This document shows, in pieces, positions 6,874-15,242 of a DNA stretch of 64,000 bases. The notes beneath the pieces were generated by a model, which was not told the DNA's origin, searched no databases, and saw nothing but the letters and a program-made list of their open reading frames with translations. This DNA is from Halotia wernerae (lineage in GTDB: Bacteria > Cyanobacteriota > Cyanobacteriia > Cyanobacteriales > Nostocaceae): assembly GCA_034931985.1 (NCBI GenBank), contig JAYGHB010000100.1, forward strand, positions 36,032-100,031. Reading direction: 5' to 3'. Position numbers and translations under genes: made by a program. Position 1 is the stretch's first letter. Each line of letters begins with the position of its first letter.

Positions 6874-9800
6874 CTAACTCTCTGGAGTTTCCTGGAAGAA
6901 CTTCTTATGGATGGTTTTAGTTTGATCTCCATTGGCTGCTGCTGCTGTAATCAGATACTCAATTAAGTTGTCTGAGAAAGGAATACGCAAGTGGAAAGTA
7001 CCATCCGATTTCAGTGTAAGGGGATTACCTGCAATAGTCACCGTTGCACCTGGTTCTGTTGCGCCGTGAATAATTAACTCAGCATCCGCCACAAACCAGA
7101 AATCTCCATAAGGACGACTGAAGACACGGACAATGGTAGAACGAGCTATCATTACCCAGTCATCGCCATCGGTGACATAGCCAAGTTCTGTGATATAGTC
7201 GTGATCGCTTATAGGAATGGCTACATAGCGATCGTGTGTTGTTTCTTCACACTCATACTGCTGCACTAGTATGGGACTTTGATAACTTAAGTCAATGTCG
7301 GTCACATCATACAGCCGCAAAATTAATTGCGAGATGCGAGCCGCCCGCAGTGATTGCTTGTGAGTTTCAGAAATTTGCCAACAAACATAAGCCCACTTAG
7401 GAGTGCGAGGTGTGAGGACAATACTGCTTTGCTCATCTGCATTGATTAAGTTAAAAGCTGTTGTGCCTCCTATTAAAGTATTCTCTACCGTAGAATCTTG
7501 AGTATCTTCATAAGGCAGACTAAAGACACGCACAATTTCTGAAGTAGCTAGTGTTAACCAGTTATTGCCATCAGTGACATAGCCCAATTCAGCCATGTAA
7601 TTGCGATCGCTTGTGGGAATCGCTACGTAGCGGTCATCTGTAAAATCTTCACATTCATACTGCTGCACTAGTGTGGGACTTTGATAACTCAAGTCAATGT
7701 CAGTCACATCATACAGTCGCAGTGCTAGTTGCAAACCAGCATTGTGCAGTGCTTGTTTGTGAGCTTCCGAAATATGCCAAGATACACCAGCCCAATCCGG
7801 AGTCTGGGGTCTAAGGATAATACTACTTTCTGTGTCTGCTTGCAGTTCGTTAAAAGTTGTTGCATCTCCTACTAAAGCATTGTCTACCGTGGTATCTGGA
7901 TGGGGCAAACTGAAGACACGCACAATTTCTGAAGTAGCTAGTGTTAACCAGTTATTGCCATCAGTGACATAACCAAGTTCAGCCATGTAATTGCGATCGC
8001 TTGTGGGAATAGGCACAGAGCGACCGTCTGTAAATTCCTCACATTCATACTGCTGTACCAGAGAGGGACTTTGATAACTCAAGTCAATATCAGTCACATC
8101 ACACAGCCGCAGTGCTAATTGCAAACCAGCATCATGCAGTGCTTGCTTGTGAGCTTCTGAAATATGCCACGACGCATCAGCCCACTCAAATGTCCTGGGT
8201 GTAAGGATAATACTACTTTCTGTGTCTGCGTGTAGCTCGTTAAAAGTTGTCTGGTTCCCTGTTGGTAGTAAATTTTCTACCGTGGTATCTGGATGGGGCA
8301 AACTGAAAACACGCACAATTTCTGAAGTAGCTAGTGTTAACCAGTTATTGCCATCAGTGACATAACCAAGTTCAGCCATGTAATTGCGATCGCTTGTGGG
8401 AATAGGCACAGAGCGACCGTCTGTAAATTCCTCACATTCATACTGCTGTACCAGAGAGGGACTTTGATAACTCAAGTCAATATCAGTCACATCACACAGC
8501 CGCAGTGCTAATTGCAAACCAGCATCATGCAGTGCTTGCTTGTGAGCTTCTGAAATATGCCACGACGCATCAGCCCACTCAAATGTCCTGGGTGTAAGGA
8601 TAATACTACTTTCGGTGTCTGCGTGCAGCAAGTTAAAAGCTGTCTCGTTACCTGTGGGTATATTTTCATTGGAATGAGTTTGTGCCTCAGATTCAGTGAT
8701 ATCCTGAATACCATAAATAGTAGCCCACGCCCCAATTCCTACTCCTGTTAAAGCTGCACTGTTGACAAAATCGGCTAGGCCGTTTTGAGTCAAATCTTCT
8801 GTTTCTTCTGGCAGGTTAGAGATTTTTTCATTGTTAGTAAGTTCAGCCTCGTCTGCTACTACATTCAACGTCTCTTCGGGAATGTCTGGCAATTCAGGAA
8901 GTGAAGTTGTGACTTCTTGCTCTGGCCATTCCACATCGGCTATTAATTCGCCTGTTTCATCTGAGGATTGCTCAACAGTAGGACTGATTTCTTTAGATAC
9001 TACTGGCAAAGTGTCTGGCTGATCAGGAGTTAAATTTGAAAATACCTCTGTTGGCCATTCTAAATCGGATATTATTTCGTAAGATGCGTTTAAGCCTTGT
9101 TCAGCAGTAGTATTGGCTTCTTTAGTAGACCAGACACTCGCTCCTGTTCCTGCTATATTTGCACTTTCAGTCGAAGTAATATCTTCTAGCCACTTTGACT
9201 CTGCTGGAGGTTGTTCTGTTGTCAAATCTCCAGCAGTTTGAATTTCCCCATTCTCCTCATTAGATACTACTGGTGGAACATTTATAACTTCCGTGGTGGG
9301 TAACTCTACATTTGGTGTAACTGGAGAAACATCTGAAATTGTCGGATATGAAGTATTTACAACAGCTGCGGGTGCTTCTATATCCCAAGGAGATTCATCA
9401 AGTTCATAAGGAGTTATTCCCGCATAATTATTTAAATTAGCAGTTTCTTTAGTTCCTTGATGATCTGAGCTTTCGTTAGCAACTGTAGACCCAGTAGCTG
9501 CTGCCAAAACAGCATTTTCAATCGAGGTGATGTTTTCTTCTGTGTTGGACACAGCTGGGGTTGTGCCTTCACTGAAGTTTGAGTTAGTCGGAATTTCCTC
9601 CGTCACCACAGGAGCAACGCTTGTGTTATCAGTAGGCGTAGGGGAATTGGGAATTGATTCTGGAATGTTGTCTGTTTCCCTAGCACCAGATGGACTACTT
9701 CTAAGCAGCCATCCTAGCAATCCACTCATCACAGCTAAAGGCAACAGCAACCACCAAATTGGTATTTGTCCTTTGGCAATTGGATTATTAGCCGCAGGAG

Positions 9801-10809
9801 GTATGGGTGTAATTTCAGCATTTGGTGTGGCGATCGCCGCAGATGTAGGCTCTGCAACGGGAGTATCACCTGCCACAGGCGTAGCCTCTACACTAGGAGT
9901 AGAATTGGCAGCGATGATCGCATTTGCTTCAGCGGCTCTAGCTTCTTCTATAGCCTGTTTTCCTGGCTTTGCCAATGTAAAGCCGAGAAAACTAGCTATA
10001 GCTGGGCTAGGATCTTTCTTGTAAACATAAACCAATGGCTGCGAAAAGGGATATTTGGGATTATCTGGCAAGGTTTGATGTAGCCGAAGCACCCGCACAT
10101 CTGGCAGCTTCGACACCTGGTTAGCTAGTGCATAGCTGATGCCATCATCGCCCAATTGTTTGACGATTTCTGCGGTGTTATCTTCTGTTAATTGGGTCGC
10201 AGTCGAACCAGTGGCAAATTTAGCAGCTCGGAAAACTGGGTAGTTACTCAGCGCTTCGCGGATACCGCTGGTTGTTGGCCGATCAATTAGCCGAATTTTA
10301 CCCTTAGATACTCCTAATTGTGACCAATCTGTAATTCTTCCCCGGAAAATCCTCGCAAATTGCCTATCGGTCAAGCTTCCCTTGAAAGGATTTTCCGCAC
10401 CAACGATAATCGCAATCTTTTCTCGGTATAAGCGGACTTGCTCCAAACCTTGTGCTTTTTCTTCTGGAGTCAAGCCACGACCAATTGCTGCCACATCAAT
10501 TTTTCCATCTAGCAAAGCTTTCAGTGCAGCATCAGTGCCGTTAGCAGCAACTTCCACCCTCGTACCAGAAAACTGTGTCTCAAAACTTTGTTTTAGGCTT
10601 TGGTTGATTGTAGCCAAGCTATTTGAACCATCAATCCGCACTGTAGTCCCATTTTCCACTGTTTCTGGCAGTTTGAAAGAGGGAGTGTCAGTAGAAGATT
10701 GTGACAGCACTGGTGCCGACACGAAGAGGTTTGCTGCTATAGGGGTAGTAGCTAAGGCAAGGAATAATGCCAGACTGATTATTGTACTTTCTTTTTTTCT
10801 TGTTGCCAC
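6874..10809 (-). CDS. Phosphate-binding-like domain / transmembrane / four DUF4912 repeats fusion protein
   Basis: This is a 1311-residue multidomain protein. Residues 1-36 are a signal peptide or anchor. About 50-295 form a PstS-like periplasmic binding domain (RIDGSNSL start, TTSGIRE motif). About 347-369 are a transmembrane helix (WWLLLPLAVMSGLLGWLL). About 375-680 are acidic, Thr/Glu/Pro-rich and low complexity. About 680-696 are again hydrophobic. Four DUF4912 repeats follow at about 730-843, 856-973, 993-1103 and 1123-1236. The tail (1240-1311) looks like an Ig-type domain (ATEPGATVTIAGNPLTL). Repeats 1 and 2 are almost identical in DNA. The function is unknown; an anchored ligand-binding or surface protein is plausible. 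No ABC permease adjoins it, so phosphate import is not indicated. Confidence 0.75.
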   Translation of the reverse strand: MATRKKESTIISLALFLALATTPIAANLFVSAPVLSQSSTDTPSFKLPETVENGTTVRIDGSNSLATINQSLKQSFETQFSGTRVEVAANGTDAALKALLDGKIDVAAIGRGLTPEEKAQGLEQVRLYREKIAIIVGAENPFKGSLTDRQFARIFRGRITDWSQLGVSKGKIRLIDRPTTSGIREALSNYPVFRAAKFATGSTATQLTEDNTAEIVKQLGDDGISYALANQVSKLPDVRVLRLHQTLPDNPKYPFSQPLVYVYKKDPSPAIASFLGFTLAKPGKQAIEEARAAEANAIIAANSTPSVEATPVAGDTPVAEPTSAAIATPNAEITPIPPAANNPIAKGQIPIWWLLLPLAVMSGLLGWLLRSSPSGARETDNIPESIPNSPTPTDNTSVAPVVTEEIPTNSNFSEGTTPAVSNTEENITSIENAVLAAATGSTVANESSDHQGTKETANLNNYAGITPYELDESPWDIEAPAAVVNTSYPTISDVSPVTPNVELPTTEVINVPPVVSNEENGEIQTAGDLTTEQPPAESKWLEDITSTESANIAGTGASVWSTKEANTTAEQGLNASYEIISDLEWPTEVFSNLTPDQPDTLPVVSKEISPTVEQSSDETGELIADVEWPEQEVTTSLPELPDIPEETLNVVADEAELTNNEKISNLPEETEDLTQNGLADFVNSAALTGVGIGAWATIYGIQDITESEAQTHSNENIPTGNETAFNLLHADTESSIILTPRTFEWADASWHISEAHKQALHDAGLQLALRLCDVTDIDLSYQSPSLVQQYECEEFTDGRSVPIPTSDRNYMAELGYVTDGNNWLTLATSEIVRVFSLPHPDTTVENLLPTGNQTTFNELHADTESSIILTPRTFEWADASWHISEAHKQALHDAGLQLALRLCDVTDIDLSYQSPSLVQQYECEEFTDGRSVPIPTSDRNYMAELGYVTDGNNWLTLATSEIVRVFSLPHPDTTVDNALVGDATTFNELQADTESSIILRPQTPDWAGVSWHISEAHKQALHNAGLQLALRLYDVTDIDLSYQSPTLVQQYECEDFTDDRYVAIPTSDRNYMAELGYVTDGNNWLTLATSEIVRVFSLPYEDTQDSTVENTLIGGTTAFNLINADEQSSIVLTPRTPKWAYVCWQISETHKQSLRAARISQLILRLYDVTDIDLSYQSPILVQQYECEETTHDRYVAIPISDHDYITELGYVTDGDDWVMIARSTIVRVFSRPYGDFWFVADAELIIHGATEPGATVTIAGNPLTLKSDGTFHLRIPFSDNLIEYLITAAAANGDQTKTIHKKFFQETPES
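7886..8671. repeat. 393-bp near-identical tandem duplication within the DUF4912 gene
   Basis: Two head-to-tail units of 393 bases (131 codons), 7886-8278 and 8279-about 8671, differ at only a few positions over about 350 bases. The neighbouring DUF4912 units have diverged much more. This indicates recent duplication or gene conversion that kept the reading frame. Confidence 0.85.
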
Positions 10810-10967
10810 ATATGCTCCTTATTAAAGGTACAGAAAGCCGGCCAACCCTAAATTTTATTTTTTTATGAAGGAGTAGACGCGCTAATTATACATCCGGTCT
10901 TAACTTTCAGGGTAAGTGGAACTTTCTGAGATTTTCAAACCCTTCATAGGCATGAAGGGTTAACGCA

Positions 10968-11675
10968 TCAGGTCATTTTACAGGTGATTTTACACAATTC
11001 AGCAAACAGCAAGTTCACAACTTTACTCATCAGCTTGCCTTGGATGTGTTTACCACCTAGCAGCTTTTCGCCTTGTTCGGTGACGTTAGCTTTGAGTGAA
11101 TCACGGTAATTAATCAATTCCTTTGTGATTGGGTTCTCTGGTAGTCTGCCAGTTTCCACACCAGTCAAAACATACTGCCATAGGCTGATTCGACACAGGG
11201 ACGACCCGCTAGGCTTTTCTATGAGTCCATCACCTGACTGCTCTAAGGTTGTTCCCATACCCAGCCTCATTTTGAAAGTGTCGCGTGACCTGTTACGTTT
11301 AATCCGTTTAGTCTCACCAGCAACCCGCTTAACAATGGTTTCCCCGTTTTTACGATCGCGCTCGGTTTTCTTCACTTCACGGACTTCATATTCAATTACT
11401 GGTCTGCGGTCAACACCCAAAAATGACTCAAAGGGATAAATCCTGGTGAGCAGGCGCGATCGCACTCGCAAACCAAATCCGAATTGATCAAACAACTTCT
11501 TTTGTTGTTTAACCAGTGCAATTCCCAATTCTGCCGAGATTCCAGGACGTTCGGATATTTTGATAAATTCCCGTCGCAGATGCGCCCAACACAATTGCCG
11601 TCTTTCTAAATCTACCCAGTTGTAAGCACCATGACGGTCGGAGTTTAAAATTCCCCCAAAGTTCTCATAGCGCAT
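10968..11675 (-). pseudogene. Chimeric ORF: IS66 DDE-domain remnant joined to an unrecognised segment
   Basis: The first about 67 residues are the middle of an IS66 transposase catalytic domain: FGGILNSDRHGAYNW with the DDE aspartate, then RRQLCWAHLRREF and KISERPG. A normal IS66 protein goes on to a W-x-x-VRDGTL segment, but here the sequence changes after KLFDQF (about 11,475) to a basic stretch and then to a C-terminal part (LWQYVLTGVETGRLPENP and onward) that I do not recognise. The ORF is therefore an accidental fusion. Whether the last 100 residues come from a real gene is open. Confidence 0.6.
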
Positions 11676-11880
11676 TCTTCTGGATGATGGTCTATAATTT
11701 CGCTACATTCTTCTATTGGGTACAAGTCTCGGCTATGACCTTTATGACCTGGTTGACCACCTCGTTTTTTACTGCTTTTTTGTTTTTCTGACTTTTTTCC
11801 CAATCCTGGTGGGTCGCTTGATGGTGGTGATGATGAATTTTTTGATGTGCTATTTACTTTTTCTAATAACTGCTGCTAAA
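11660..11880 (-). pseudogene. IS66 transposase N-terminal remnant
   Basis: On the minus strand this stretch translates to the N-terminal part of an IS66 transposase: a coiled-coil end (QQLLEKV), a Ser/Pro linker, GGQPGHKGHSRDLYP and the zinc-site start EECSEIIDHHPEEC. It then shifts frame and jumps directly into the DDE-domain remnant at 10,968-11,675, so about 150 codons between zinc finger and catalytic domain are deleted. The element abuts the stop of the DUF1822 gene. It is dead and no terminal inverted repeats were identified. Confidence 0.75.
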
Positions 11881-11881
11881 C

Positions 11882-12907
11882 TTAAAGCGATCGCCCCGGA
11901 TAAAATGTAAATGGCGGTAAGTTAATTTCCACACCAGCTGTTAAACTCACACTCACTAAAAACTTTTCATCCCAACTGCCAACAACACGAGTAAATAAAT
12001 AAGCATCACCTTGTTCTTGATTTATCCCCTGTTCCAATAAAACACTAGTTTGGTCACTCACTCGCAATTTTAAATGGTTAGGTAAAGTCTCCTGTGAAGT
12101 TGTACCTAAAATTAACAACAATGTCCACAAATGCGAGTCACATTCAGATAGCAAATGCCAAGTCACAGCATACAGGCGTAAGGGAATTCCTGCTAAGAGT
12201 AAATCTTGATAAGCACCCCGCGCCTGAGAGGGAACTTCTAAACCTCGGTTTTGCAGTTGGTTAATAATTGCCTGAAATTCTTCTATAGGACTTCGCATTA
12301 CTACCGCAGGTGTGAAACTAGGTAATAATTTCCAAGAAAATTCCTGCGCTAATTCATCCAATTCATCCCGCAGCCAACGTCCCACATTTAAAGCTGGTTG
12401 TGTGCATAGTTTGAATAAATCTTTTAAGTTGGTTTTGAGTGCAGAGTTAGGTATTTGTTGTTGACAATAATAAATCCAATGCAGTAAGTCTGGATTAGTC
12501 AGTACAGCAATTCCTTGTTCCCAAGTTAATACTTCCCATAGTTCGCACTCAGGTGATTGTAACTTGGGTAACAATGCTGTCAATTTACTTTGCATTGTCG
12601 ATAAAATTTGAGTGCGATTATCAGGAATTGCTGGTAAAGTAATTGCCTCTGGTTCTAGACAACGCAAATATAACAATAAAGTGTTTGGATCAGAATCAAA
12701 CCAATTCAAAGGTAATTGATAAGTCCAGTCTGCTTCCGGCTGTAAATTCACCTTTGCTTGATTTTTTACGAGTTGCTGGTAAGATAAAAAGAGAGAACCA
12801 CTCTGGTTATAAATTCGGTATTCTCGCAGATAAGCCGCTAGCTTCTGTAATTGTGTCATTACAGTTTCATTATCCAGCTTTTGAACAATTTGAGTTTGTA
12901 AGCTCAA
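11882..12907 (-). CDS. DUF1822 family protein
   Basis: This is a 341-residue protein with no signal peptide or membrane helix. The C-terminal part (LKLRVSDQTSVLLEQ, DAYLFTRVVGSWDEKFLVSVSL, then INLPPF) fits the DUF1822 family, which is known almost only from cyanobacteria. In that family genes often lie beside alternative sigma factors, but none is seen here. The biochemical role is unknown. The protein ends just where the IS66 remnant begins, so its last few residues (after FTFYPG) may have been changed by the insertion. Codon use and HIP1 content look native. Confidence 0.65.
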   Translation of the reverse strand: MSLQTQIVQKLDNETVMTQLQKLAAYLREYRIYNQSGSLFLSYQQLVKNQAKVNLQPEADWTYQLPLNWFDSDPNTLLLYLRCLEPEAITLPAIPDNRTQILSTMQSKLTALLPKLQSPECELWEVLTWEQGIAVLTNPDLLHWIYYCQQQIPNSALKTNLKDLFKLCTQPALNVGRWLRDELDELAQEFSWKLLPSFTPAVVMRSPIEEFQAIINQLQNRGLEVPSQARGAYQDLLLAGIPLRLYAVTWHLLSECDSHLWTLLLILGTTSQETLPNHLKLRVSDQTSVLLEQGINQEQGDAYLFTRVVGSWDEKFLVSVSLTAGVEINLPPFTFYPGRSL

Positions 12908-13251
12908 AGCAATTTGCTGTAGCTATTGAGTTGTCGGTTGAGGACTTTGGAAAAACTCAGGTCTTTATATTTGGGTAAACCACCAAAACTGGACTGTTTA
13001 ACCAACATACTGGCTCGTCTTTACCTGACGGGCTATCCTCAACCCCACAGAACTGTGGAGGATTTAGGAAAGTCCAGCAGGTGAAACGTCAGAAACCTCG
13101 GACGTAGCAAAGCGAAGTCCGTAGGTAGTTCATTCAGTAAGTTCTGCCCATCGTATGAGGACAGAATATCAAAAATTTGAGACTATGGGATGGTATGAAG
13201 CTTAGTATTCACTTTCTTCATACGAGTGTTACAGGCAAATAATAAATAGAT
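12908..13251. other. Gene-free stretch with several strong stem-loops; possible structured RNA or IS end
   Basis: A 344-base gap without a plausible gene. Between 13,020 and 13,135 there are nested complementary pairs: CTGACG with CGTCAG enclosing CCACA-GAAC-TGTGG, which is itself inside ATCCTC/GAGGAT, then CGGAC with GTCCG. Together these could fold into a compact RNA of about 110 bases. The end (GTAGGTAGTTCATTC) resembles sequence seen beside IS605-type elements, so a transposon-end remnant is an alternative. I could not match it to RNase P, tmRNA or a known riboswitch. Confidence 0.35.
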
Positions 13252-13698
13252 ATGAAATCGATATTTTTGACAGCCGCAGCTTTACTCAGTACTCTATCTC
13301 TAGCCGCTCCTATGGGTGTTGAGGCTGCCGAAACCCAAAATCAGCAAGTGAAGCGTTTACTAGAAACTAGAGCTTGTTATGGATGTGATTTAAGAGGTGC
13401 TGATCTCAGCCAAGCCCACTTAATTGGCGCGGATTTAAGAAATGCCAACTTAAAAAATGCTAATTTAAAAGGTGCTAATCTAGAAGGTGCTGATTTGAAA
13501 GGCGCCAATTTACAAGGTGCTAATTTAACCGAAGTTTTTGCTAGTGGTACTACTTTCAATAATGCCAATTTGATCAATGCTGATTTGAGCGATGCTCAAT
13601 TATACAATGCTCAAGTAGATGGCGCTGTAATGATTGGTACTGATGTCAGTGGCGCTGATGGTTTGGATATAACCCTTGGTATCGGCGGAGAAGAATGA
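13252..13698 (+). CDS. Secreted pentapeptide-repeat protein
   Basis: This is a 148-residue protein with a signal peptide (residues 1-25, cleavage near GVEA) followed by a stretch beginning CYGCDLRGADL and about fifteen A(D/N)LxX pentapeptides, which form a right-handed quadrilateral beta-helix. The CxxC just before the repeats recurs in related lumenal or periplasmic cyanobacterial proteins. It is probably exported to the periplasm or thylakoid lumen. The molecular role is unknown. It is monocistronic by position, with converging tldE-type gene downstream. Confidence 0.82.
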   Translation: MKSIFLTAAALLSTLSLAAPMGVEAAETQNQQVKRLLETRACYGCDLRGADLSQAHLIGADLRNANLKNANLKGANLEGADLKGANLQGANLTEVFASGTTFNNANLINADLSDAQLYNAQVDGAVMIGTDVSGADGLDITLGIGGEE

Positions 13699-13745
13699 TA
13701 ATCAAGAGTTAAGAGTTTAGGCATAAAAACTCATAACTCCTAACT

Positions 13746-15086
13746 TTAATCTCCCGTAATTGATAATTCATCAATCCAAATTCTGGGAGCAACTCCCCCT
13801 GGTGTTAACTCAACTTCTTTTTCCACATAAATAATTGATTTTAGAAGTTCTAAAAAGTCTCCAGCAACCGTTGCTGATTCAATGCTTGTCTTAACGCCTT
13901 TGTTGATTATCCAACCATCGAAAGGCAGAGAAAAAGATCCTTGTAAAGATTTGACTCCTGCGTGGAGAGCTTGTAAATCATCGATAAAAATCACATTTTC
14001 AGCTGTTTCTAGACTCAATTCCTGTTCAGGAGTCGCCGCTGCAAATATATGATAGAAATTGGGACTAACGCTAACTTTTGCTCCAATACTTGCGTTACCC
14101 GTGGGCTTAGCATTCATTCTTTTAGCAGTCCCTGCACTGTGGAGAAAGCCCGTTAAAACGCCATTTTCAATCAGTGAAATCTGACGAGTGGGAGTTCCTT
14201 CACCATCAAAACTTTCTGCCCCTACATTAGCAGGATGTAATGCATCATCATATACTGAGATAAAAGGAGAAGCAATTTGCTTACCTAAATCCTCAGGAGT
14301 AGATAAGCTTTGTTTGTCCAAAATACTTTGAGCATTGAACAAATTAGAGAAAGCACCAAAGAGACTCAAGAACGCTTCCGGTGAGAAAACAACTCGATAT
14401 TTGCCAGTCTTGATTTTCTCATAGTTCAAGTGGCTGATAGTTTTCTCCGCAGTTTCTTTGATACAACCATTGATGTCTAGATTATCTAAACTTTGATTGA
14501 TTCTAAAAGCGCCTGCACTGCGTGGTTTCTTGCCTTCTTCCTCAGTTTTGCTATAGAGATAAACTGATGTCAAAGAGTGAGATTCGGTTCTGGCTGCACC
14601 TTCACTATTAAGATAGAACCTGTCAATATCTCTTTGCGCCAAGCCGTTATAAGGCACACCTTTGATTGCCGGATGAACTGTCAATAATTCTTTTTCTGCT
14701 AGCAAAAGTTTTTCTATCAGTTCCGAAACAGGTGCTTGGGGTGCTTTATTGTGAGGTGTATTTGGGATAGGAACAGTAGCTTCTGGGCTAAAATCAGGGA
14801 CATTTTCTTTAACGCCAAAAAAACTAGCTTCGTAAGCAGTTTTTAAAGCTAATTCTAGTCCCTTGGGGTCTACATCTGTGGTACTGGTGACACCCATTGT
14901 ATTGTCTTCATTCCAGACACGAACAGTAACACCAGAACGATTTGAAGCTTTGACTTGTTTTGGCTCACCTTGGTCTACTTGTACGCTAGTTTCGTCTACT
15001 GTTGAGCCATAAACATCGAATTTCTTGATGCCAAGCTTATTAGCATTGTCCTTAGCATAGTTTGCAATTTCGTTGATATTCGGCAT
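13746..15086 (-). CDS. pmbA: TldE/PmbA-type metalloprotease partner
   Basis: This is a 446-residue member of the TldD/PmbA family. It lacks the HExxxH zinc motif, as expected for the E (PmbA) subunit, and shows the family's GASIGAKVSVSPNFY-type C-terminal region and conserved SFDGEGTPTRQISLIENGVL-like core. TldD and TldE form a heterodimeric protease that degrades unfolded peptides and, in other bacteria, matures microcin B17 and destroys the CcdA antitoxin. Its tldD partner lies immediately upstream on the same strand, about 155 bases away, so the pair is probably co-transcribed. The native substrate in cyanobacteria is unknown. Confidence 0.88.
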   Translation of the reverse strand: MPNINEIANYAKDNANKLGIKKFDVYGSTVDETSVQVDQGEPKQVKASNRSGVTVRVWNEDNTMGVTSTTDVDPKGLELALKTAYEASFFGVKENVPDFSPEATVPIPNTPHNKAPQAPVSELIEKLLLAEKELLTVHPAIKGVPYNGLAQRDIDRFYLNSEGAARTESHSLTSVYLYSKTEEEGKKPRSAGAFRINQSLDNLDINGCIKETAEKTISHLNYEKIKTGKYRVVFSPEAFLSLFGAFSNLFNAQSILDKQSLSTPEDLGKQIASPFISVYDDALHPANVGAESFDGEGTPTRQISLIENGVLTGFLHSAGTAKRMNAKPTGNASIGAKVSVSPNFYHIFAAATPEQELSLETAENVIFIDDLQALHAGVKSLQGSFSLPFDGWIINKGVKTSIESATVAGDFLELLKSIIYVEKEVELTPGGVAPRIWIDELSITGD

Positions 15087-15149
15087 AGTCCATTTTTGAA
15101 TTTAAATTTTGTAGCATCAAAAGCCTTACTTTCTTTGTGCCTTCGTATG

Positions 15150-15240
15150 TTTATGTTTTATTAACCACGAAGACAAGGGCAGCTGCGTGGGCGGGTTTCC
15201 CGACTTGAGCGGGACTGCCCGCACTAAGACACGGAGAATT
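15150..15240. repeat. Dispersed G+C-rich palindromic repeat in the tldD-tldE gap
   Basis: The gap between tldD and pmbA holds a G+C-rich element with the arms GGGCAGCTGCGTGGGCGGG and GCGGGACTGCCCGC, bounded by ACCACGAAGACA and AAGACACGGAG. Related elements with a GGCAGT...ACTGCC core occur at about 16.93-17.03, 18.17-18.22 and 30.58-30.62 kb. Confidence 0.6.
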
Positions 15241-15242
15241 AT

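Noticed and set aside
9527..10083. Plus-strand ORFs of 165 and 105 codons
   Set aside because: They run opposite the linker and binding domain of the large leftward DUF4912 gene, with Ser/Gly/Val-rich composition and no ribosome site or motif.
10382..10825. 147-codon plus-strand ORF over the front of the DUF4912 gene
   Set aside because: Antisense to a convincing signal peptide and binding domain; no recognisable domain.
13070..13120. RNase P RNA candidate because of GGAAAGTCC
   Set aside because: The surrounding conserved blocks of RNase P (P4 strands, GAGGAAAGTCCGGGC) are absent.
13377..13577. Minus-strand ORF opposite the secreted pentapeptide gene
   Set aside because: It is the mirror of the periodic pentapeptide codons; its composition (repeated K/L/A/P) follows from the plus-strand repeat.
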